From Streptomyces sp. NBC_01717 (GTDB taxonomy: Bacteria; Actinomycetota; Actinomycetes; Streptomycetales; Streptomycetaceae): a stretch of 64,000 bases of DNA. Below the pieces are notes generated by a model. It was not told the origin of the DNA and made no database searches. It worked only from the letters and a program-made list of their open reading frames with translations. The position numbers and the translations under genes are program-made. The stretch lies in contig NZ_CP109178.1 in NCBI RefSeq assembly GCF_036248255.1, positions 6,908,001-6,972,000 on the forward strand. Reading direction: 5' to 3'. Of the stretch, positions 45,893 to 56,207 are shown piece after piece. Numbering within the stretch: the stretch's first letter is position 1; each line of letters starts with the position of its first letter.

Positions 45893-46582
45893 CTATAGCG
45901 GGGGCAGTACGGGGAGGTGGCCACCGTCCACGGTGAGTGCGGACCCGTCGCGGCGCCCGGAGAGCCAGCCCAGCAGCTCCGGCGCCGTGCCACGGACCAC
46001 GACGGGGCCGCCTTCCGCGCCGCCGCCCGTGGTCCAGAACCTGCCGTCGTCGGCGGCCACACCCGTGGACACGACCTCCGGGTGCCGGCCGAACCGCTCC
46101 GCGAGGAAGTCGATCTCGCGGCCCACGAACTCGTCCGGCAGGTCCTCCAGCTCGTAGCCGATGCCCAGGTCGACATGGTGCAGATCGACCTCGATCCAGC
46201 GGCGGAAGGGGACGCGGGATGCCGAGTCCGTCACGCCGTTGCGCATCGTGATCGTGCGCGACCAGTCCGCCGGCTCGGCGGCCGCGGCCAGGAAGCGGGC
46301 GGCGCTCTCGCGCACATCGGCCAGCTGTTCGGCGAGCGGCCGGGGTGCGTCACGCTCGATGTCGCGATCGCGGGTTTCGCTGTCTGCGTACATCGGGCGG
46401 CTCTGGAGAACATTTACGAGCGCGTCGGCGTTACGAGATAGGTGCGCAAGAACATGGCCCCGGCTCCAGCCGGGCAGCCGCGACGGCTCGGCGACTGTGA
46501 CGTTGTCCAATTTGCCCGTTGCGCTGAGGAGCCGATCGGTCGCTTCACGTACGGCTTCCAGGTCGTGCGCATGATCAATCAT
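45893..46582 (-). CDS. Maleylpyruvate isomerase-family mycothiol-dependent enzyme
   Basis: A 229-residue DinB-like protein starting [15 protein letters not shown] at ATG 46582. The metal-binding His pattern is visible in [20 protein letters not shown] and [12 protein letters not shown]. The family uses mycothiol, the actinobacterial thiol, in isomerisation or conjugation. It ends 11 bases before the start of the hydrolase gene, so the two likely form an operon divergent from uvrA. Confidence 0.85.
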   Translation of the reverse strand: MIDHAHDLEAVREATDRLLSATGKLDNVTVAEPSRLPGWSRGHVLAHLSRNADALVNVLQSRPMYADSETRDRDIERDAPRPLAEQLADVRESAARFLAAAAEPADWSRTITMRNGVTDSASRVPFRRWIEVDLHHVDLGIGYELEDLPDEFVGREIDFLAERFGRHPEVVSTGVAADDGRFWTTGGGAEGGPVVVRGTAPELLGWLSGRRDGSALTVDGGHLPVLPPL

Positions 46583-46757
46583 GTGGCCGAGCCTAGCGTC
46601 GCCACTCATTCGGGTGAAGGAGATATCGGCCGTCCGTAAATCGAATGCGCGTGCTATACGCTCGGACTCGAAAGCTTCGTACATCGCTGTGGCGCCCCCC
46701 ATACCCTGGGACGGGGGCTCAGTTCCCCCACTTCTCTCTAGAAAGGTGCGGACCGGC

Positions 46758-49700
46758 GTGGTCGACCGTCTCATCGTCCGTGGCGCTCGCGAGCACAACC
46801 TCAAGAACGTCTCGCTCGACCTCCCCCGCGACTCCCTCATCGTCTTCACCGGGCTCTCCGGGTCGGGCAAGTCATCGCTGGCGTTCGACACGATCTTCGC
46901 CGAGGGCCAGCGGCGATACGTGGAGTCGCTCTCCTCGTACGCCAGGCAGTTCCTCGGCCAGATGGACAAGCCGGACGTCGATTTCATCGAGGGCCTGTCG
47001 CCCGCCGTCTCCATCGACCAGAAGTCGACATCGCGCAACCCGCGCTCGACGGTCGGCACGATCACCGAGGTCTACGACTACCTCCGGCTGCTCTTCGCCC
47101 GGATCGGCAAGCCGCACTGTCCCGAGTGCGGCCGGCCGATCTCCCGCCAGTCGCCGCAGGCCATCGTCGACAAGGTGCTCGCCCTGCCCGAGGGCAGCCG
47201 CTTCCAGGTGCTGTCGCCGCTGGTGCGCGAGCGCAAGGGTGAGTTCGTCGACCTCTTCTCCGATCTGCAGACCAAGGGCTACAGCAGGGCCAGGGTCGAC
47301 GGCGAGACCATCCACCTCGCCGAGCCGCCCAAGCTCAAGAAGCAGGAGAAGCACACCATCGAGGTGGTCATCGACCGCCTCACGGTGAAGGACAGCGCCA
47401 AGCGCCGGCTGACCGACTCGGTCGAGACCGCGCTCGGTCTCTCCGGCGGCATGGTCGTGCTCGACTTCGTCGACCTCCCGGAGGACGACCCCGAGCGTGA
47501 GCGGATGTATTCCGAGCACCTCTACTGCCCGTACGACGACCTCTCCTTCGAGGAGCTGGAGCCGCGCTCCTTCTCCTTCAACTCGCCCTTCGGCGCCTGC
47601 CCCGACTGCACGGGTATCGGTACGCGGATGGAGGTCGACCCGGAGCTGATCGTCCCCGACGAGGAGAAGTCCCTCGACGAGGGCGCGATCCACCCCTGGT
47701 CGCACGGCCACACCAAGGAGTACTTCGGGCGGCTGATCGGCGCCCTCGCCGACGCCCTCGGATTCCGTACGGACATCCCGTGGGCCGGACTGCCGCAGCG
47801 CGCGAAGAAGGCCCTGCTGCACGGCCACAAGATCCAGACCGAGGTCCGCTACCGCAACCGCTACGGGCGCGAGCGCGCCTACACCACCCCGGCCTTCGAG
47901 GGTGCGGTGCAGTTCGTCAAGCGGCGGCACTCCGAGGCCGAGAGCGACTCCAGCCGGGAGCGCTTCGAGGGCTATATGCGCGAGGTGCCCTGCCCGACCT
48001 GTGAGGGCACGAGGCTGAAGCCGATCGTCCTCGCGGTGACGGTGATGGAGAAGTCCATTGCGCAGGTCTCCGCGATGTCGATCAGCGAGTGCGCCGAATT
48101 CCTCGGCCGGTTGAAGCTGAACGCCCGCGACAAGAAGATCGCCGAGCGGGTGCTGAAGGAGGTCAACGAGCGGCTGAGATTCCTGGTCGACGTCGGCCTC
48201 GACTACCTTTCGCTCAACCGTGCTGCAGGCACCCTGTCCGGCGGCGAGGCGCAGCGCATCCGGCTCGCCACCCAGATCGGCTCCGGCCTCGTCGGCGTGC
48301 TGTACGTGCTGGACGAGCCGTCCATCGGGCTGCACCAGCGCGACAACCACCGGTTGATCGAGACCCTGGTCCGCCTCCGTGACATGGGCAACACGCTCAT
48401 CGTCGTCGAGCACGACGAGGACACCATCAAGGTCGCCGACTGGGTCGTCGACATCGGCCCCGGCGCCGGTGAGCACGGCGGCAAGGTGGTCCACTCCGGA
48501 TCACTCAAGGAGCTGCTGGCCAACGACGAGTCGATCACCGGCCACTATCTGGTCGGCAAGAAGTCCATTCCGATGCCCGACATCCGGCGCCCGGCCGACC
48601 CGACCCGTCGGCTCACGGTGCGCGGAGCCCGGGAGAACAACCTCCAGGACATCGACGTCTCGTTCCCGCTCGGTGTACTCACGGCGGTCACCGGTGTCTC
48701 GGGCTCGGGTAAGTCGACGCTGGTCAACGACATCCTCTACACCCACCTGGCGCGCGAGCTGAACGGCGCCAAGTCGGTCCCCGGGCGGCACACCCGGGTG
48801 GACGGCGACGACCTGGTCGACAAGGTGGTGCACGTCGACCAGTCGCCGATCGGCCGGACACCCCGGTCCAACCCGGCGACGTACACCGGCGTCTTCGATC
48901 ATGTCCGCAAGCTGTTCGCCGAGACGATGGAGGCGAAGGTGCGCGGTTATCTGCCGGGCCGCTTCTCCTTCAACGTCAAGGGCGGCCGATGCGAGAACTG
49001 CTCCGGCGACGGCACGATCAAGATCGAGATGAACTTCCTGCCGGACGTGTACGTCCCGTGCGAGGTCTGCCACGGGGCGCGGTACAACCGGGAGACCCTG
49101 GAGGTCCACTACAAGGGCAAGTCCATCGCCGAGGTGCTGGACATGCCGATCGAGGAGGGCCTGGAGTTCTTCGAGGCCGTCCCGACGATCGCCCGCCATC
49201 TCCGTACGCTCCACGAGGTGGGCCTCGGATACGTCAGGCTCGGCCAGTCCGCGCCGACGCTCTCCGGCGGTGAGGCGCAGCGCGTGAAGCTCGCGAGCGA
49301 GCTGCAGAAGCGCTCCACCGGCCGCACGGTCTACGTCCTGGACGAGCCGACCACCGGACTGCACTTCGAGGACATCAGCAAGCTCATCAAGGTGCTGTCC
49401 GGGCTGGTCGACAAGGGCAACTCGGTGATCGTCATCGAGCACAACCTCGATGTCATCAAGACCGCGGACTGGGTCATCGACATGGGCCCGGAGGGTGGCA
49501 ACGGCGGTGGTCTGGTCGTCGCCGAAGGCACACCGGAGCAGGTCGCCATGGTCCCGGCGAGCCACACCGGCAAGTTCCTGCAGGGCGTCCTGGACCCGGT
49601 CCGGGTGAGCGAGGCGGCAGTGCCGGCGGCACGCAAGCCGGTACGGAAGGCGGCGGCGAAGACGGTGGCCGCCAAGTCGTCCCCGGTGAGGAAGACGGCG

Positions 49701-49781
49701 ACGGCGAAGACGGCTTCGGGCACGGCGGCTGCGGCGAAGAAGCCCGCAGCGAAGAAGGCGACCCGCACGCGCAAGGCCTGA
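46758..49781 (+). CDS. uvrA: UvrABC excision nuclease subunit A
   Basis: A 1007-residue damage sensor with two ABC ATPase modules. Walker A sites: GLSGSGKS (residues 32-39) and GVSGSGKS (about 648); signature LSGGEAQR occurs twice. Zinc modules: CPECGRP, CPDCTG and CENCSGDG with CEVCHG. GTG 46758 is selected because it begins [17 protein letters not shown] as in other UvrA proteins. The last 50 residues are an unusual Lys/Ala/Thr-rich tail ([17 protein letters not shown]), histone H1-like, which could add non-specific DNA affinity. Confidence 0.98.
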   Translation: MVDRLIVRGAREHNLKNVSLDLPRDSLIVFTGLSGSGKSSLAFDTIFAEGQRRYVESLSSYARQFLGQMDKPDVDFIEGLSPAVSIDQKSTSRNPRSTVGTITEVYDYLRLLFARIGKPHCPECGRPISRQSPQAIVDKVLALPEGSRFQVLSPLVRERKGEFVDLFSDLQTKGYSRARVDGETIHLAEPPKLKKQEKHTIEVVIDRLTVKDSAKRRLTDSVETALGLSGGMVVLDFVDLPEDDPERERMYSEHLYCPYDDLSFEELEPRSFSFNSPFGACPDCTGIGTRMEVDPELIVPDEEKSLDEGAIHPWSHGHTKEYFGRLIGALADALGFRTDIPWAGLPQRAKKALLHGHKIQTEVRYRNRYGRERAYTTPAFEGAVQFVKRRHSEAESDSSRERFEGYMREVPCPTCEGTRLKPIVLAVTVMEKSIAQVSAMSISECAEFLGRLKLNARDKKIAERVLKEVNERLRFLVDVGLDYLSLNRAAGTLSGGEAQRIRLATQIGSGLVGVLYVLDEPSIGLHQRDNHRLIETLVRLRDMGNTLIVVEHDEDTIKVADWVVDIGPGAGEHGGKVVHSGSLKELLANDESITGHYLVGKKSIPMPDIRRPADPTRRLTVRGARENNLQDIDVSFPLGVLTAVTGVSGSGKSTLVNDILYTHLARELNGAKSVPGRHTRVDGDDLVDKVVHVDQSPIGRTPRSNPATYTGVFDHVRKLFAETMEAKVRGYLPGRFSFNVKGGRCENCSGDGTIKIEMNFLPDVYVPCEVCHGARYNRETLEVHYKGKSIAEVLDMPIEEGLEFFEAVPTIARHLRTLHEVGLGYVRLGQSAPTLSGGEAQRVKLASELQKRSTGRTVYVLDEPTTGLHFEDISKLIKVLSGLVDKGNSVIVIEHNLDVIKTADWVIDMGPEGGNGGGLVVAEGTPEQVAMVPASHTGKFLQGVLDPVRVSEAAVPAARKPVRKAAAKTVAAKSSPVRKTATAKTASGTAAAAKKPAAKKATRTRKA

Positions 49782-49793
49782 CCCGCGCGGTGT

Positions 49794-49829
49794 CGAGAGG
49801 GCGGTTCCCGGACGGGAGCCGCCCTCTCG
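49794..49829 (+). terminator. Terminator after uvrA
   Basis: A 16-bp stem beginning CGAGAGGGCGG (49794) and closing with CCGCCCTCTCG (49829), with one G-U pair and a 4-base loop, 12 bases after the stop codon. Confidence 0.88.
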
Positions 49830-49922
49830 CGTAGGGCTGTGACCAGGCGCGATCGTCGAGGACCGGCCCGGCCGCAAGGCTGTCCCTCTCCGCCGGTATC
49901 GTCACTTCTGTCACGGATGCCC

Positions 49923-49949
49923 GTGGTGCCTGTGGTGCCTGTGGTGCTC
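49923..49949. repeat. Nine-base tandem repeat before the Rieske gene
   Basis: GTGGTGCCT occurs at 49923 and 49932 and as a diverged third copy at 49941. Related GGTATCC/GGTACCC motifs follow. It has no known function and could be slippage-prone. Confidence 0.5.
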
Positions 49950-50036
49950 CTGGTATCCCCGGAGTCTCCTGGTACCCCGGTATCCGGCGCTTCCCCGACG
50001 CCCCTCGCCCTACCCCTCACACCCTGTGGAGTCCGC

Positions 50037-50462
50037 ATGTCCGGCCAGCCCGCCCGCCGTACCGTGCTGAAGGGTGCCGCTCTCGCCGGTGTCGCCGGGC
50101 TGGGAGTGGCCGCCTGTTCGACCGAGTCGAAGCTCGGGCACGCCGAGACGCCCACGCCGACCGCCCCCGTCGAGCTCGGCGCCGCGGACGAGGTGCCGGT
50201 CGGCGGATCCAAGCTCTACCGCGAGCAGCGGGTCGTCGTCAGCTGTCCGGCCAAGGGTCAGTACAAGGCGTTCAGCGCCCAGTGCACCCACGCGGGCTGT
50301 CTGCTGGACAAGGTCGAGAAGAACGAGGGGAACTGCCCCTGCCACGGCAGCCGCTTCGACACGACGACGGGCGAGGCGGTGCACGGCCCGGCGACCGTGC
50401 CGCTGCCCTCCGTCCCGGTCAGGGTCGAGAGCGGAAAGCTGATAGCCGGTCCTGACGCCTGA
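50037..50462 (+). CDS. Rieske [2Fe-2S] protein with Tat/lipoprotein signal
   Basis: A 141-residue protein. The N-terminus RRTVLKGAALAGVAGLGVAAC has a twin-arginine-like start and a lipobox-like LGVAAC, so it is probably Tat-exported and lipid-anchored. The Rieske ligands are CTHAGC (Cys, His) and CPCHGSRFD (Cys, His), complete. RBS GGAG precedes ATG 50037. It is standalone, not in a cytochrome bc operon, so its redox partner is unknown. Confidence 0.92.
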   Translation: MSGQPARRTVLKGAALAGVAGLGVAACSTESKLGHAETPTPTAPVELGAADEVPVGGSKLYREQRVVVSCPAKGQYKAFSAQCTHAGCLLDKVEKNEGNCPCHGSRFDTTTGEAVHGPATVPLPSVPVRVESGKLIAGPDA

Positions 50463-50480
50463 CGCCTGACGCCTGACGCC
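50453..50480. repeat. Seven-base tandem repeat spanning a stop codon
   Basis: TGACGCC repeated four times (50453, 50460, 50467, 50474). The second copy supplies the Rieske stop; because 7 is not a multiple of 3, the copies place TGA in all three frames. Confidence 0.7.
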
Positions 50481-50503
50481 GGGCGACCGGGGACCAGCGG
50501 TCG

Positions 50504-51430
50504 TCACTCCCAGTCCCAGTCGATGCCGACCAGGCCGGGCCGCACCCCCTGCTCCACCAGGTGCACGGTCCGGTGCCGGCCGGTGAGCGTGAGGTCCGTA
50601 CGGCCGCCGCGCGGAGCCCCCACCGAAGCCTGGGCGAACCGTCGGCACCGTACCGGCAGCGCATCCTCGTCGAAGTGCACCTGCAGCACGTACTGTCCGC
50701 CGCCGAAGCTGAAGCCGCGCACGTACTCGCCGCACGGTCCGCCCGTACCGTCGTCGAACCCGTAGCCGAAGAGGTACGTCTCACCCGCCCGCAGCCGGGT
50801 GTCGAAGAGCAGCTCGGCGACGAGCACCCCCGCCTCCCGGTTCCAGCGGACCCGGCCCGTCCGGCAGTTCTCCCGGGCCGCCACCTCGACCCGCGCGGGG
50901 TCGCAGCCCGGATCGCCGCGGTACACGGCGAGGTAGCGGTCGATCCCGTCGCGGTGCGCGCGCACGACGTGCTGCGATTCCCGGCGCCGCAGCTCCCGGC
51001 CGGACCCGATCCGTACCCGCTCCTGGTGCCCCACCGTGTGCAGCCCGCCGTCGGCCGGTGACTCCAGCGCGTCGAGCAGCCGCTCCACCGCGCCGGACGC
51101 CTCCATCAGGGAGCGGTACGAGCGACCGGCCGGTCGCTCGGCGTCCGCACGGGCATCCCCGGCGCCGAGCAGCCGGAGCAGCGAGTTCCCCGGCAGTTCC
51201 AGCACCTCCTCCAGCGCTTTCACCGCCCGCAGGGACTCGGCGCGCTGCGGGCGCCGGGCTCCCTGCTGCCAGTAACTCAGGCTGGTCACGCCGACCTTCA
51301 CCCCACGGTGTGCGAGATGGTGCTGCACCCGCTGGAGCGGCAGCCCACGCACCGAGAAGGCGGTGCGCAGCGCCAGATGGAACGGACCGGTGTGCAGCAC
51401 CTGCGCCAGTTCGGCCTCGGTGCGGTGCAT
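50504..51430 (-). CDS. Helix-turn-helix protein with unknown C-terminal domain
   Basis: A 308-residue protein with an XRE-like N-terminal region (about residues 5-75), including LALRTAFSVRGLPLQRVQHHL and VTSLSYWQQGARRPQR. The C-terminal 180 residues resemble no family I know; they hold a repeated His/Arg character (VGHQERVRIG) and end GLVGIDWDWE. RBS GGAGG lies 7 bases before ATG 51430. A perfect palindrome 12 bases upstream of the start may be its own operator. Confidence 0.78.
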   Translation of the reverse strand: MHRTEAELAQVLHTGPFHLALRTAFSVRGLPLQRVQHHLAHRGVKVGVTSLSYWQQGARRPQRAESLRAVKALEEVLELPGNSLLRLLGAGDARADAERPAGRSYRSLMEASGAVERLLDALESPADGGLHTVGHQERVRIGSGRELRRRESQHVVRAHRDGIDRYLAVYRGDPGCDPARVEVAARENCRTGRVRWNREAGVLVAELLFDTRLRAGETYLFGYGFDDGTGGPCGEYVRGFSFGGGQYVLQVHFDEDALPVRCRRFAQASVGAPRGGRTDLTLTGRHRTVHLVEQGVRPGLVGIDWDWE

Positions 51431-51442
51431 GACGTGCCTCCA

Positions 51443-51454
51443 GTGAACGTTCAC
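51443..51454. promoter_or_regulatory. Palindrome upstream of the HTH gene
   Basis: GTGAACGTTCAC, a perfect 12-base dyad, is 12 bases before the HTH gene's start codon. GTTCAC half-sites recur beyond the insertion sequence at 52954-52959 and 52975-52980. Confidence 0.5.
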
Positions 51455-51530
51455 GGCACGGGGCGGGGAGACCGTGCCGATGGGAGCGGGACGGGCAGGT
51501 GGCGGTCACGTCCGCTGGAGTGGTGTATCG

Positions 51531-52851
51531 ACGGCCACTCGGTGATCTCGTTTTGAGAGGCTATGCGGTGAGTTCGGTGTGCAGGGTGGTGTCGTCGGTT
51601 TCTGACTCGATCGGGTGGAGGCGTGCCTTGGCAAGGAGGTCGAGGCCCATGTAGCGGCGGGCCTCGGTCCATTCGTCGTTCTGCTCGGCCAGGACCGCGC
51701 CGACCAGGCGGATCACGGCGGTGCGGTCGGGGAAGATGCCGACGACGTCGGTCCGGCGGCGGATCTCCTTGTTCAGCCGTTCCTGCGGGTTGTTCGACCA
51801 GATCTGCCGCCAGAGCTCGCGCGGGAAGCCCTTGAACGCGAGCAGGTCGTGCTGGGCTGTGTCCAAGTGGGCTGCTGCCTTCGGGAACTTGGCTTCCAGA
51901 GCGTCGAGGACGTGCCGCATCTGGGCTGTCACAGCGTCGGTGTCGGGTTGTTCGAACACGGTCCGCAGGAGTGTGGCCACCCAGGGCTGGGCCGACTTCG
52001 GAACTTGGCTCAGCAGGTTGCGGGCATAGTGCGTTCGGCAGCGCTGCCAGGACGCGCCGGGCAGGGTGGCGCCGATGGCGTCGACGAGGCCGGCGTGGGC
52101 GTCGGAGACGACGAGCTGGACGCCGGACAGGCCCCGGGCGATGAGGGAGCGCAGGAAGGCGATCCAGCCGGCGCCGTCCTCTGCCGTGGCCACGTCCAGG
52201 CCGAGGATCTCGCGGTGCCCGTCGGCGTTGACGCCGACTGCGACCAGGGCGTGGACGTTGATGATCCGGCCGCCTTCTCGGACCTTCTGGGTGAGGGCGT
52301 CGACCCAGATGAAGGTGTAGGGGCCGGCGTCGAGCGGCCGGTTGCGGAAGGCGGTGACCTGTTCGTCGAGGTGCTTGGCCATCGCGCTGACCTGCGATTT
52401 CGACAGTTGGGTGACGCCGAGGGACTCGGCGAGTTTCTCGACCCGGCGGGTGGAGACACCGAGGAGGTAGGCGGTGGCGACCACCGAGATGAGGGCCTGC
52501 TCGGCCCGGCGGCGGCGTTCGAGGAGCCAGTGCGGGAAGTAGCTGCCGGACCTGAGTTTGGGGATGGCGAGTTCGACGGTGCCGGCGCGGGTGTCCCACT
52601 CGCGTGGGCGGTATCCGTTGCGGTGGTTGACGCGTTCGTCGCTGACCTGCCCGTATTCGGCGTTGCAGAGGGCGTCGGCCTCCGCGGACATGAGCGCGTC
52701 GGCGAACGTCTTGACCATCGCGCGCAGCAGATCGGGACTCGCCGCGACGAGGTTGTTCTCGGCGAGGGCGTGCAGGGGCAGACTGTCGGGTGCGGTCATC
52801 GTGCTGATCTCCTTCGAGGCTTCGACACTTCGAAGATCAGCCGGTGGCCGT
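51531..52851 (-). mobile_element. IS256-family insertion sequence
   Basis: Imperfect inverted repeats flank an intact transposase: ACGGCCACTCGGTGATCTCG (51531-51550) and, inverted, ACGGCCACCGGCTGATCTTCG (52831-52851). The element is about 1.32 kb and sits between the divergent HTH and uvrC genes without breaking either. I could not identify a convincing target-site duplication, so the ends are approximate. Confidence 0.8.
51561..52799 (-). CDS. IS256-family transposase (DDE)
   Basis: A complete 412-residue transposase. The DDE residues probably lie in FIWVDALTQ, VVSDAHAGL and NPQERLNKEI, the last being typical of the IS256 (Mutator) class. NHRNGYRPREWDTRAG is the common N-terminal motif. Start ATG 52799, with AGGAGATCAGCACG upstream. 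No frameshift or internal stop is visible, so it may be active. Confidence 0.95.
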   Translation of the reverse strand: MTAPDSLPLHALAENNLVAASPDLLRAMVKTFADALMSAEADALCNAEYGQVSDERVNHRNGYRPREWDTRAGTVELAIPKLRSGSYFPHWLLERRRRAEQALISVVATAYLLGVSTRRVEKLAESLGVTQLSKSQVSAMAKHLDEQVTAFRNRPLDAGPYTFIWVDALTQKVREGGRIINVHALVAVGVNADGHREILGLDVATAEDGAGWIAFLRSLIARGLSGVQLVVSDAHAGLVDAIGATLPGASWQRCRTHYARNLLSQVPKSAQPWVATLLRTVFEQPDTDAVTAQMRHVLDALEAKFPKAAAHLDTAQHDLLAFKGFPRELWRQIWSNNPQERLNKEIRRRTDVVGIFPDRTAVIRLVGAVLAEQNDEWTEARRYMGLDLLAKARLHPIESETDDTTLHTELTA

Positions 52852-52950
52852 TCGTCTATGCGGGCCTCATCCCGATGCCGGAGCAAACCCCCAGATCAGG
52901 TCGAACCCGTACACCACTTCCCTGGACGTAACCCAGGTGGCCGGGGGCGG

Positions 52951-53049
52951 ACCGTTCACGCATGCCGCCACACCGTTCACACGGCGCTGTTCCCCCGCAT
53001 TGAAGCGTGTTGACCCGTTCCCGACAACGGTTGATGCTCGTTGAACGGT
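52951..53049. repeat. Repeated ACCGTTCAC motifs upstream of uvrC
   Basis: Direct copies at 52951-52959 and 52972-52980 (21 bases apart) and an inverted shorter copy GAACGGT at 53043-53049. They match half of the palindrome before the HTH gene, suggesting binding sites of the same regulator. Confidence 0.45.
53010..53038 (+). promoter_or_regulatory. Candidate uvrC promoter
   Basis: TTGACC (53010-53015) and GATGCT (53033-53038), 17 bases apart, about 120 bases before uvrC. The -35 is near-consensus and the -10 weaker. Confidence 0.45.
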
Positions 53050-53163
53050 GACGGCGCCCGCCGGCCCCGTGCTCCGGGGCGCGCTCCCCCACCCCGCACC
53101 CCGGAGCACGGCATCACCCCGGAGGACACCGCACTGTCACCGCCCGCAAGTAGGGTGGGCACC

Positions 53164-55200
53164 ATGGCAGACCCCTCCAGCTACCGCCCCAAGCCGGGAC
53201 AGATCCCCGACTCCCCGGGGGTCTACAAATTCCGCGACGAGCACCGCCGGGTGATCTACGTCGGGAAGGCGAAGAGCCTGCGCCAGCGCCTGGCCAACTA
53301 CTTCCAGGACCTGGCCAATCTCCACCCGCGCACCCGCACGATGGTCACCACGGCCGCCTCCGTCGAGTGGACCGTCGTCGCCACCGAGGTCGAGGCGCTG
53401 CAGCTGGAGTACTCCTGGATCAAGGAGTTCGACCCCCGGTTCAACGTCAAGTACCGCGACGACAAGAGCTATCCGTATCTCGCGGTCACGCTGAACGAGG
53501 AGTTCCCGCGCGTCCAGGTCATGCGTGGTGCCAAGAAGAAGGGCGTGCGCTACTTCGGTCCGTACGGGCATGCCTGGGCGATCCGCGAGACCGTCGACCT
53601 GATGCTCCGGGTCTTTCCCGTCCGTACGTGCTCCGCCGGTGTCTTCAAGAACGCCGCGCGGACCGGCCGCCCCTGCCTCCTCGGCTACATCGGCAAGTGC
53701 TCGGCGCCCTGCGTCGGCCGGGTCACGCCCGAGGAGCACCGCGAATTGGCGGATGACTTCTGCGACTTCATGGCCGGCCGCACGGGCACGTACATCCGCC
53801 GGCTGGAGAAGGACATGATGGCGGCGGCCGACGAGATGGAGTACGAGCGGGCGGCTCGGCTCCGCGACGACGTGGAGGCCCTCAAGCGGGCCATGGAGAA
53901 GAGCGCCGTCGTCCTCGCCGACGCCACCGACGCCGACCTGATCGCGGTCGCCGAGGACGAGCTCGAGGCCGCCGTGCAGATATTCCACGTCCGCGGCGGC
54001 CGGGTGCGGGGCCAGCGCGGCTGGGTCACCGACAAGGTCGAGGCGGTTGACACCTCGGGCCTCGTCGAGCACGCCCTGCAGCAGCTGTACGGGGAGGAGA
54101 CAGGCGACTCCGTCCCCAAGGAGGTCCTCGTCCCGGCCCTTCCGGAGGACCCCGAAGCGGTCTCCCAGTGGCTCGCCGGCCGCCGGGGTTCCCAGGTCAG
54201 CCTGCGCATCCCGCAGCGCGGCGACAAGAAGGACCTGATGGTGACGGTCCAGCGCAACGCCCAGCAGGCCCTGGGGCTGCACAAGACCAAGCGCGCCTCC
54301 GATCTGACGACCCGCTCCCGCGCCCTGGAGGAGATCGCCGAGGCGCTGGGCCTCGATACGGCTCCGCTGCGCATCGAATGCTTCGACATCTCCCATCTCC
54401 AGGGCGACGACGTGGTCGCGTCCATGGTCGTCTTCGAGGACGGTCTGGCCCGCAAGAGCGAGTACCGCCGCTTCCAGATCAAGGGCTTCGAGGGGCAGGA
54501 CGATGTCCGCTCGATGCACGAGGTGATCGGCCGCCGCTTCAGGCGCTACCTCCAGGAGAAGGAGCGGACGGGGGAGTGGGAGGAGAGTCCGGCACCCTCC
54601 GGAGCCGTACCGGCCCCGGAGACCGCCGCCGGGGACGGCGACCCCTTCGACAACGAGCCCCGTGAGGACGACGGCCGCCCCAAGCGGTTCGCCTACCCGC
54701 CGCAGCTCGTCGTGGTCGACGGCGGCCAGCCGCAGGTCGCCGCGGCCAAGCGGGCCCTCGACGAGCTGGGGATCGACGACATCGCCGTCTGCGGCCTCGC
54801 CAAGCGCCTCGAAGAGGTATGGCTGCCCGAGGACGACGACCCCGTGGTCCTGCCCCGCTCCAGCGAGGGCCTCTACCTCCTGCAGCGCGTCCGCGACGAG
54901 GCCCACCGTTTCGCCATCACTTATCAGCGTGCCAAGCGGGCCAAGCGCATCCGCTCGAGCCCGCTGGACGCGGTCTCCGGCCTCGGCGAGACCCGGAAAC
55001 AGGCGTTGATCAAGCATTTCGGCTCCGTGAAGAAGCTGAAGCAGGCGACAATCGACGAGATCTGCGAGGTTCCGGGGATAGGCCGCAGGACGGCGGAATC
55101 AGTGGCTGTCGCCCTCGCCTCGACCACCCCGGCCGCGCCCGCCGTGAATACGGCGACAGGAGAGATCATTGAAGAGGACGACGGGGGCAGCACGTCATGA
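53164..55200 (+). CDS. uvrC: UvrABC excision nuclease subunit C
   Basis: A 678-residue dual endonuclease. The GIY-YIG domain ([20 protein letters not shown], about residues 18-37) makes the 3' cut; a UVR motif ([19 protein letters not shown]) binds UvrB; the RNase H-like domain ([19 protein letters not shown]) makes the 5' cut; tandem helix-hairpin-helix motifs ([16 protein letters not shown] and [12 protein letters not shown]) end the protein. An acidic/Pro insert (about 470-495) is present. Its stop overlaps the rapZ start (ATGA). It heads the uvrC-rapZ-yvcK-whiA operon. Confidence 0.98.
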   Translation: MADPSSYRPKPGQIPDSPGVYKFRDEHRRVIYVGKAKSLRQRLANYFQDLANLHPRTRTMVTTAASVEWTVVATEVEALQLEYSWIKEFDPRFNVKYRDDKSYPYLAVTLNEEFPRVQVMRGAKKKGVRYFGPYGHAWAIRETVDLMLRVFPVRTCSAGVFKNAARTGRPCLLGYIGKCSAPCVGRVTPEEHRELADDFCDFMAGRTGTYIRRLEKDMMAAADEMEYERAARLRDDVEALKRAMEKSAVVLADATDADLIAVAEDELEAAVQIFHVRGGRVRGQRGWVTDKVEAVDTSGLVEHALQQLYGEETGDSVPKEVLVPALPEDPEAVSQWLAGRRGSQVSLRIPQRGDKKDLMVTVQRNAQQALGLHKTKRASDLTTRSRALEEIAEALGLDTAPLRIECFDISHLQGDDVVASMVVFEDGLARKSEYRRFQIKGFEGQDDVRSMHEVIGRRFRRYLQEKERTGEWEESPAPSGAVPAPETAAGDGDPFDNEPREDDGRPKRFAYPPQLVVVDGGQPQVAAAKRALDELGIDDIAVCGLAKRLEEVWLPEDDDPVVLPRSSEGLYLLQRVRDEAHRFAITYQRAKRAKRIRSSPLDAVSGLGETRKQALIKHFGSVKKLKQATIDEICEVPGIGRRTAESVAVALASTTPAAPAVNTATGEIIEEDDGGSTS

Positions 55201-56207
55201 CTGAACACGAACACGAGCAGGAACACGAACACGAGCAGGAGAGCGCGCACGACGGCACGGACGGCGCGCACGACAGCACGGACCGAGCAGACGGAGCAGG
55301 ACACGTGAGTACGGGCACCACGACCGAGACGGGCGATGCCGCCGCGGCCATCCCCGAGCTGGTGATCATCTCCGGCATGTCGGGCGCCGGACGATCCACC
55401 GCCGCCAAGTGTCTGGAGGACCTCGGCTGGTTCGTCGTCGACAACCTGCCGCCCGCCCTGATCCCCACCATGGTGGAGCTCGGCGCCCGGTCCCAGGGCA
55501 ATGTCGCCCGGATCGCCGTCGTCGTCGACGTGCGCGGCCGCCGCTTCTTCGACAACCTGCGGGAGTCCCTCGCCGATCTCGCGGCCAGACACGTCACCCG
55601 GCGGATCGTCTTCCTGGAGTCCTCCGACGACGCGCTGGTCCGCCGCTTCGAATCGGTCCGTCGGCCGCACCCCCTCCAGGGCGACGGCCGGATCGTCGAC
55701 GGCATCGCCGCCGAGCGCGACCTGCTGCGCGAGCTGCGCGGCGACGCCGACCTGGTGATCGACACCTCCAGCCTCAACGTGCACGAGCTGCGCGCCAAGA
55801 TGGACGCCCAGTTCGCCGGTGACGAGGAGCCGGAGCTGCGCGCCACGGTGATGTCGTTCGGCTTCAAGTACGGCCTGCCGGTCGACGCGGACCTGGTGGC
55901 CGACTGCCGCTTCCTGCCCAACCCGCACTGGGTCCCCGAGCTGCGCCCGTTCACCGGACTCAACGAGGAGGTCTCGGCGTACGTCTTCAACCAGCCGGGC
56001 GCCAAGGAGTTCCTCAACCAGTACACCGAGCTGCTCCAGCTGGTTGCCGCGGGCTACCGACGTGAGGGCAAGCGCTATGTGACGATCGCCGTCGGCTGCA
56101 CGGGCGGCAAGCACCGCTCCGTCGCGATGTCGGAGAAGCTGGCAGCCCGGCTCGCCGCCGAAGGGATCGAGACCGTCCTCGTCCACCGGGACATGGGGCG
56201 CGAGTGA
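55197..56207 (+). CDS. rapZ: RNase adapter RapZ-family nucleotide-binding protein
   Basis: Up to 336 residues. Walker A GMSGAGRS is at residues 60-67 and the C-terminal [17 protein letters not shown] is diagnostic. In enterobacteria RapZ binds GlcNAc-6-phosphate precursors and targets a small RNA; the actinobacterial role is unknown. The first 36 residues are a low-complexity His/Glu/Asp tract. A GTG at 55305 with RBS GGAG gives a 300-residue product of normal family length, so the start is uncertain; the ATG at 55197 is coupled to uvrC. Confidence 0.92.
   Translation: MTEHEHEQEHEHEQESAHDGTDGAHDSTDRADGAGHVSTGTTTETGDAAAAIPELVIISGMSGAGRSTAAKCLEDLGWFVVDNLPPALIPTMVELGARSQGNVARIAVVVDVRGRRFFDNLRESLADLAARHVTRRIVFLESSDDALVRRFESVRRPHPLQGDGRIVDGIAAERDLLRELRGDADLVIDTSSLNVHELRAKMDAQFAGDEEPELRATVMSFGFKYGLPVDADLVADCRFLPNPHWVPELRPFTGLNEEVSAYVFNQPGAKEFLNQYTELLQLVAAGYRREGKRYVTIAVGCTGGKHRSVAMSEKLAARLAAEGIETVLVHRDMGRE
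55203..55238 (+). repeat. 18-base tandem repeat in the 5' end of rapZ
   Basis: GAACACGAACACGAGCAG occurs twice in a row (55203-55220 and 55221-55238), coding for the EHEHEQ units. It falls in the region preceding the alternative GTG start. Confidence 0.85.

Noticed and set aside
46669..46679. CGAAAGCTTCG as a LexA (SOS) box upstream of uvrA
   Set aside because: The dyad has a 3-base spacer and does not match the CGAAC-N4-GTTCG-type actinobacterial LexA box.
49839..50036. An extended N-terminus for the Rieske protein
   Set aside because: The upstream frame includes nine-base repeats and Val/Pro runs, and would bury the Tat/lipobox signal that starts at 50037.
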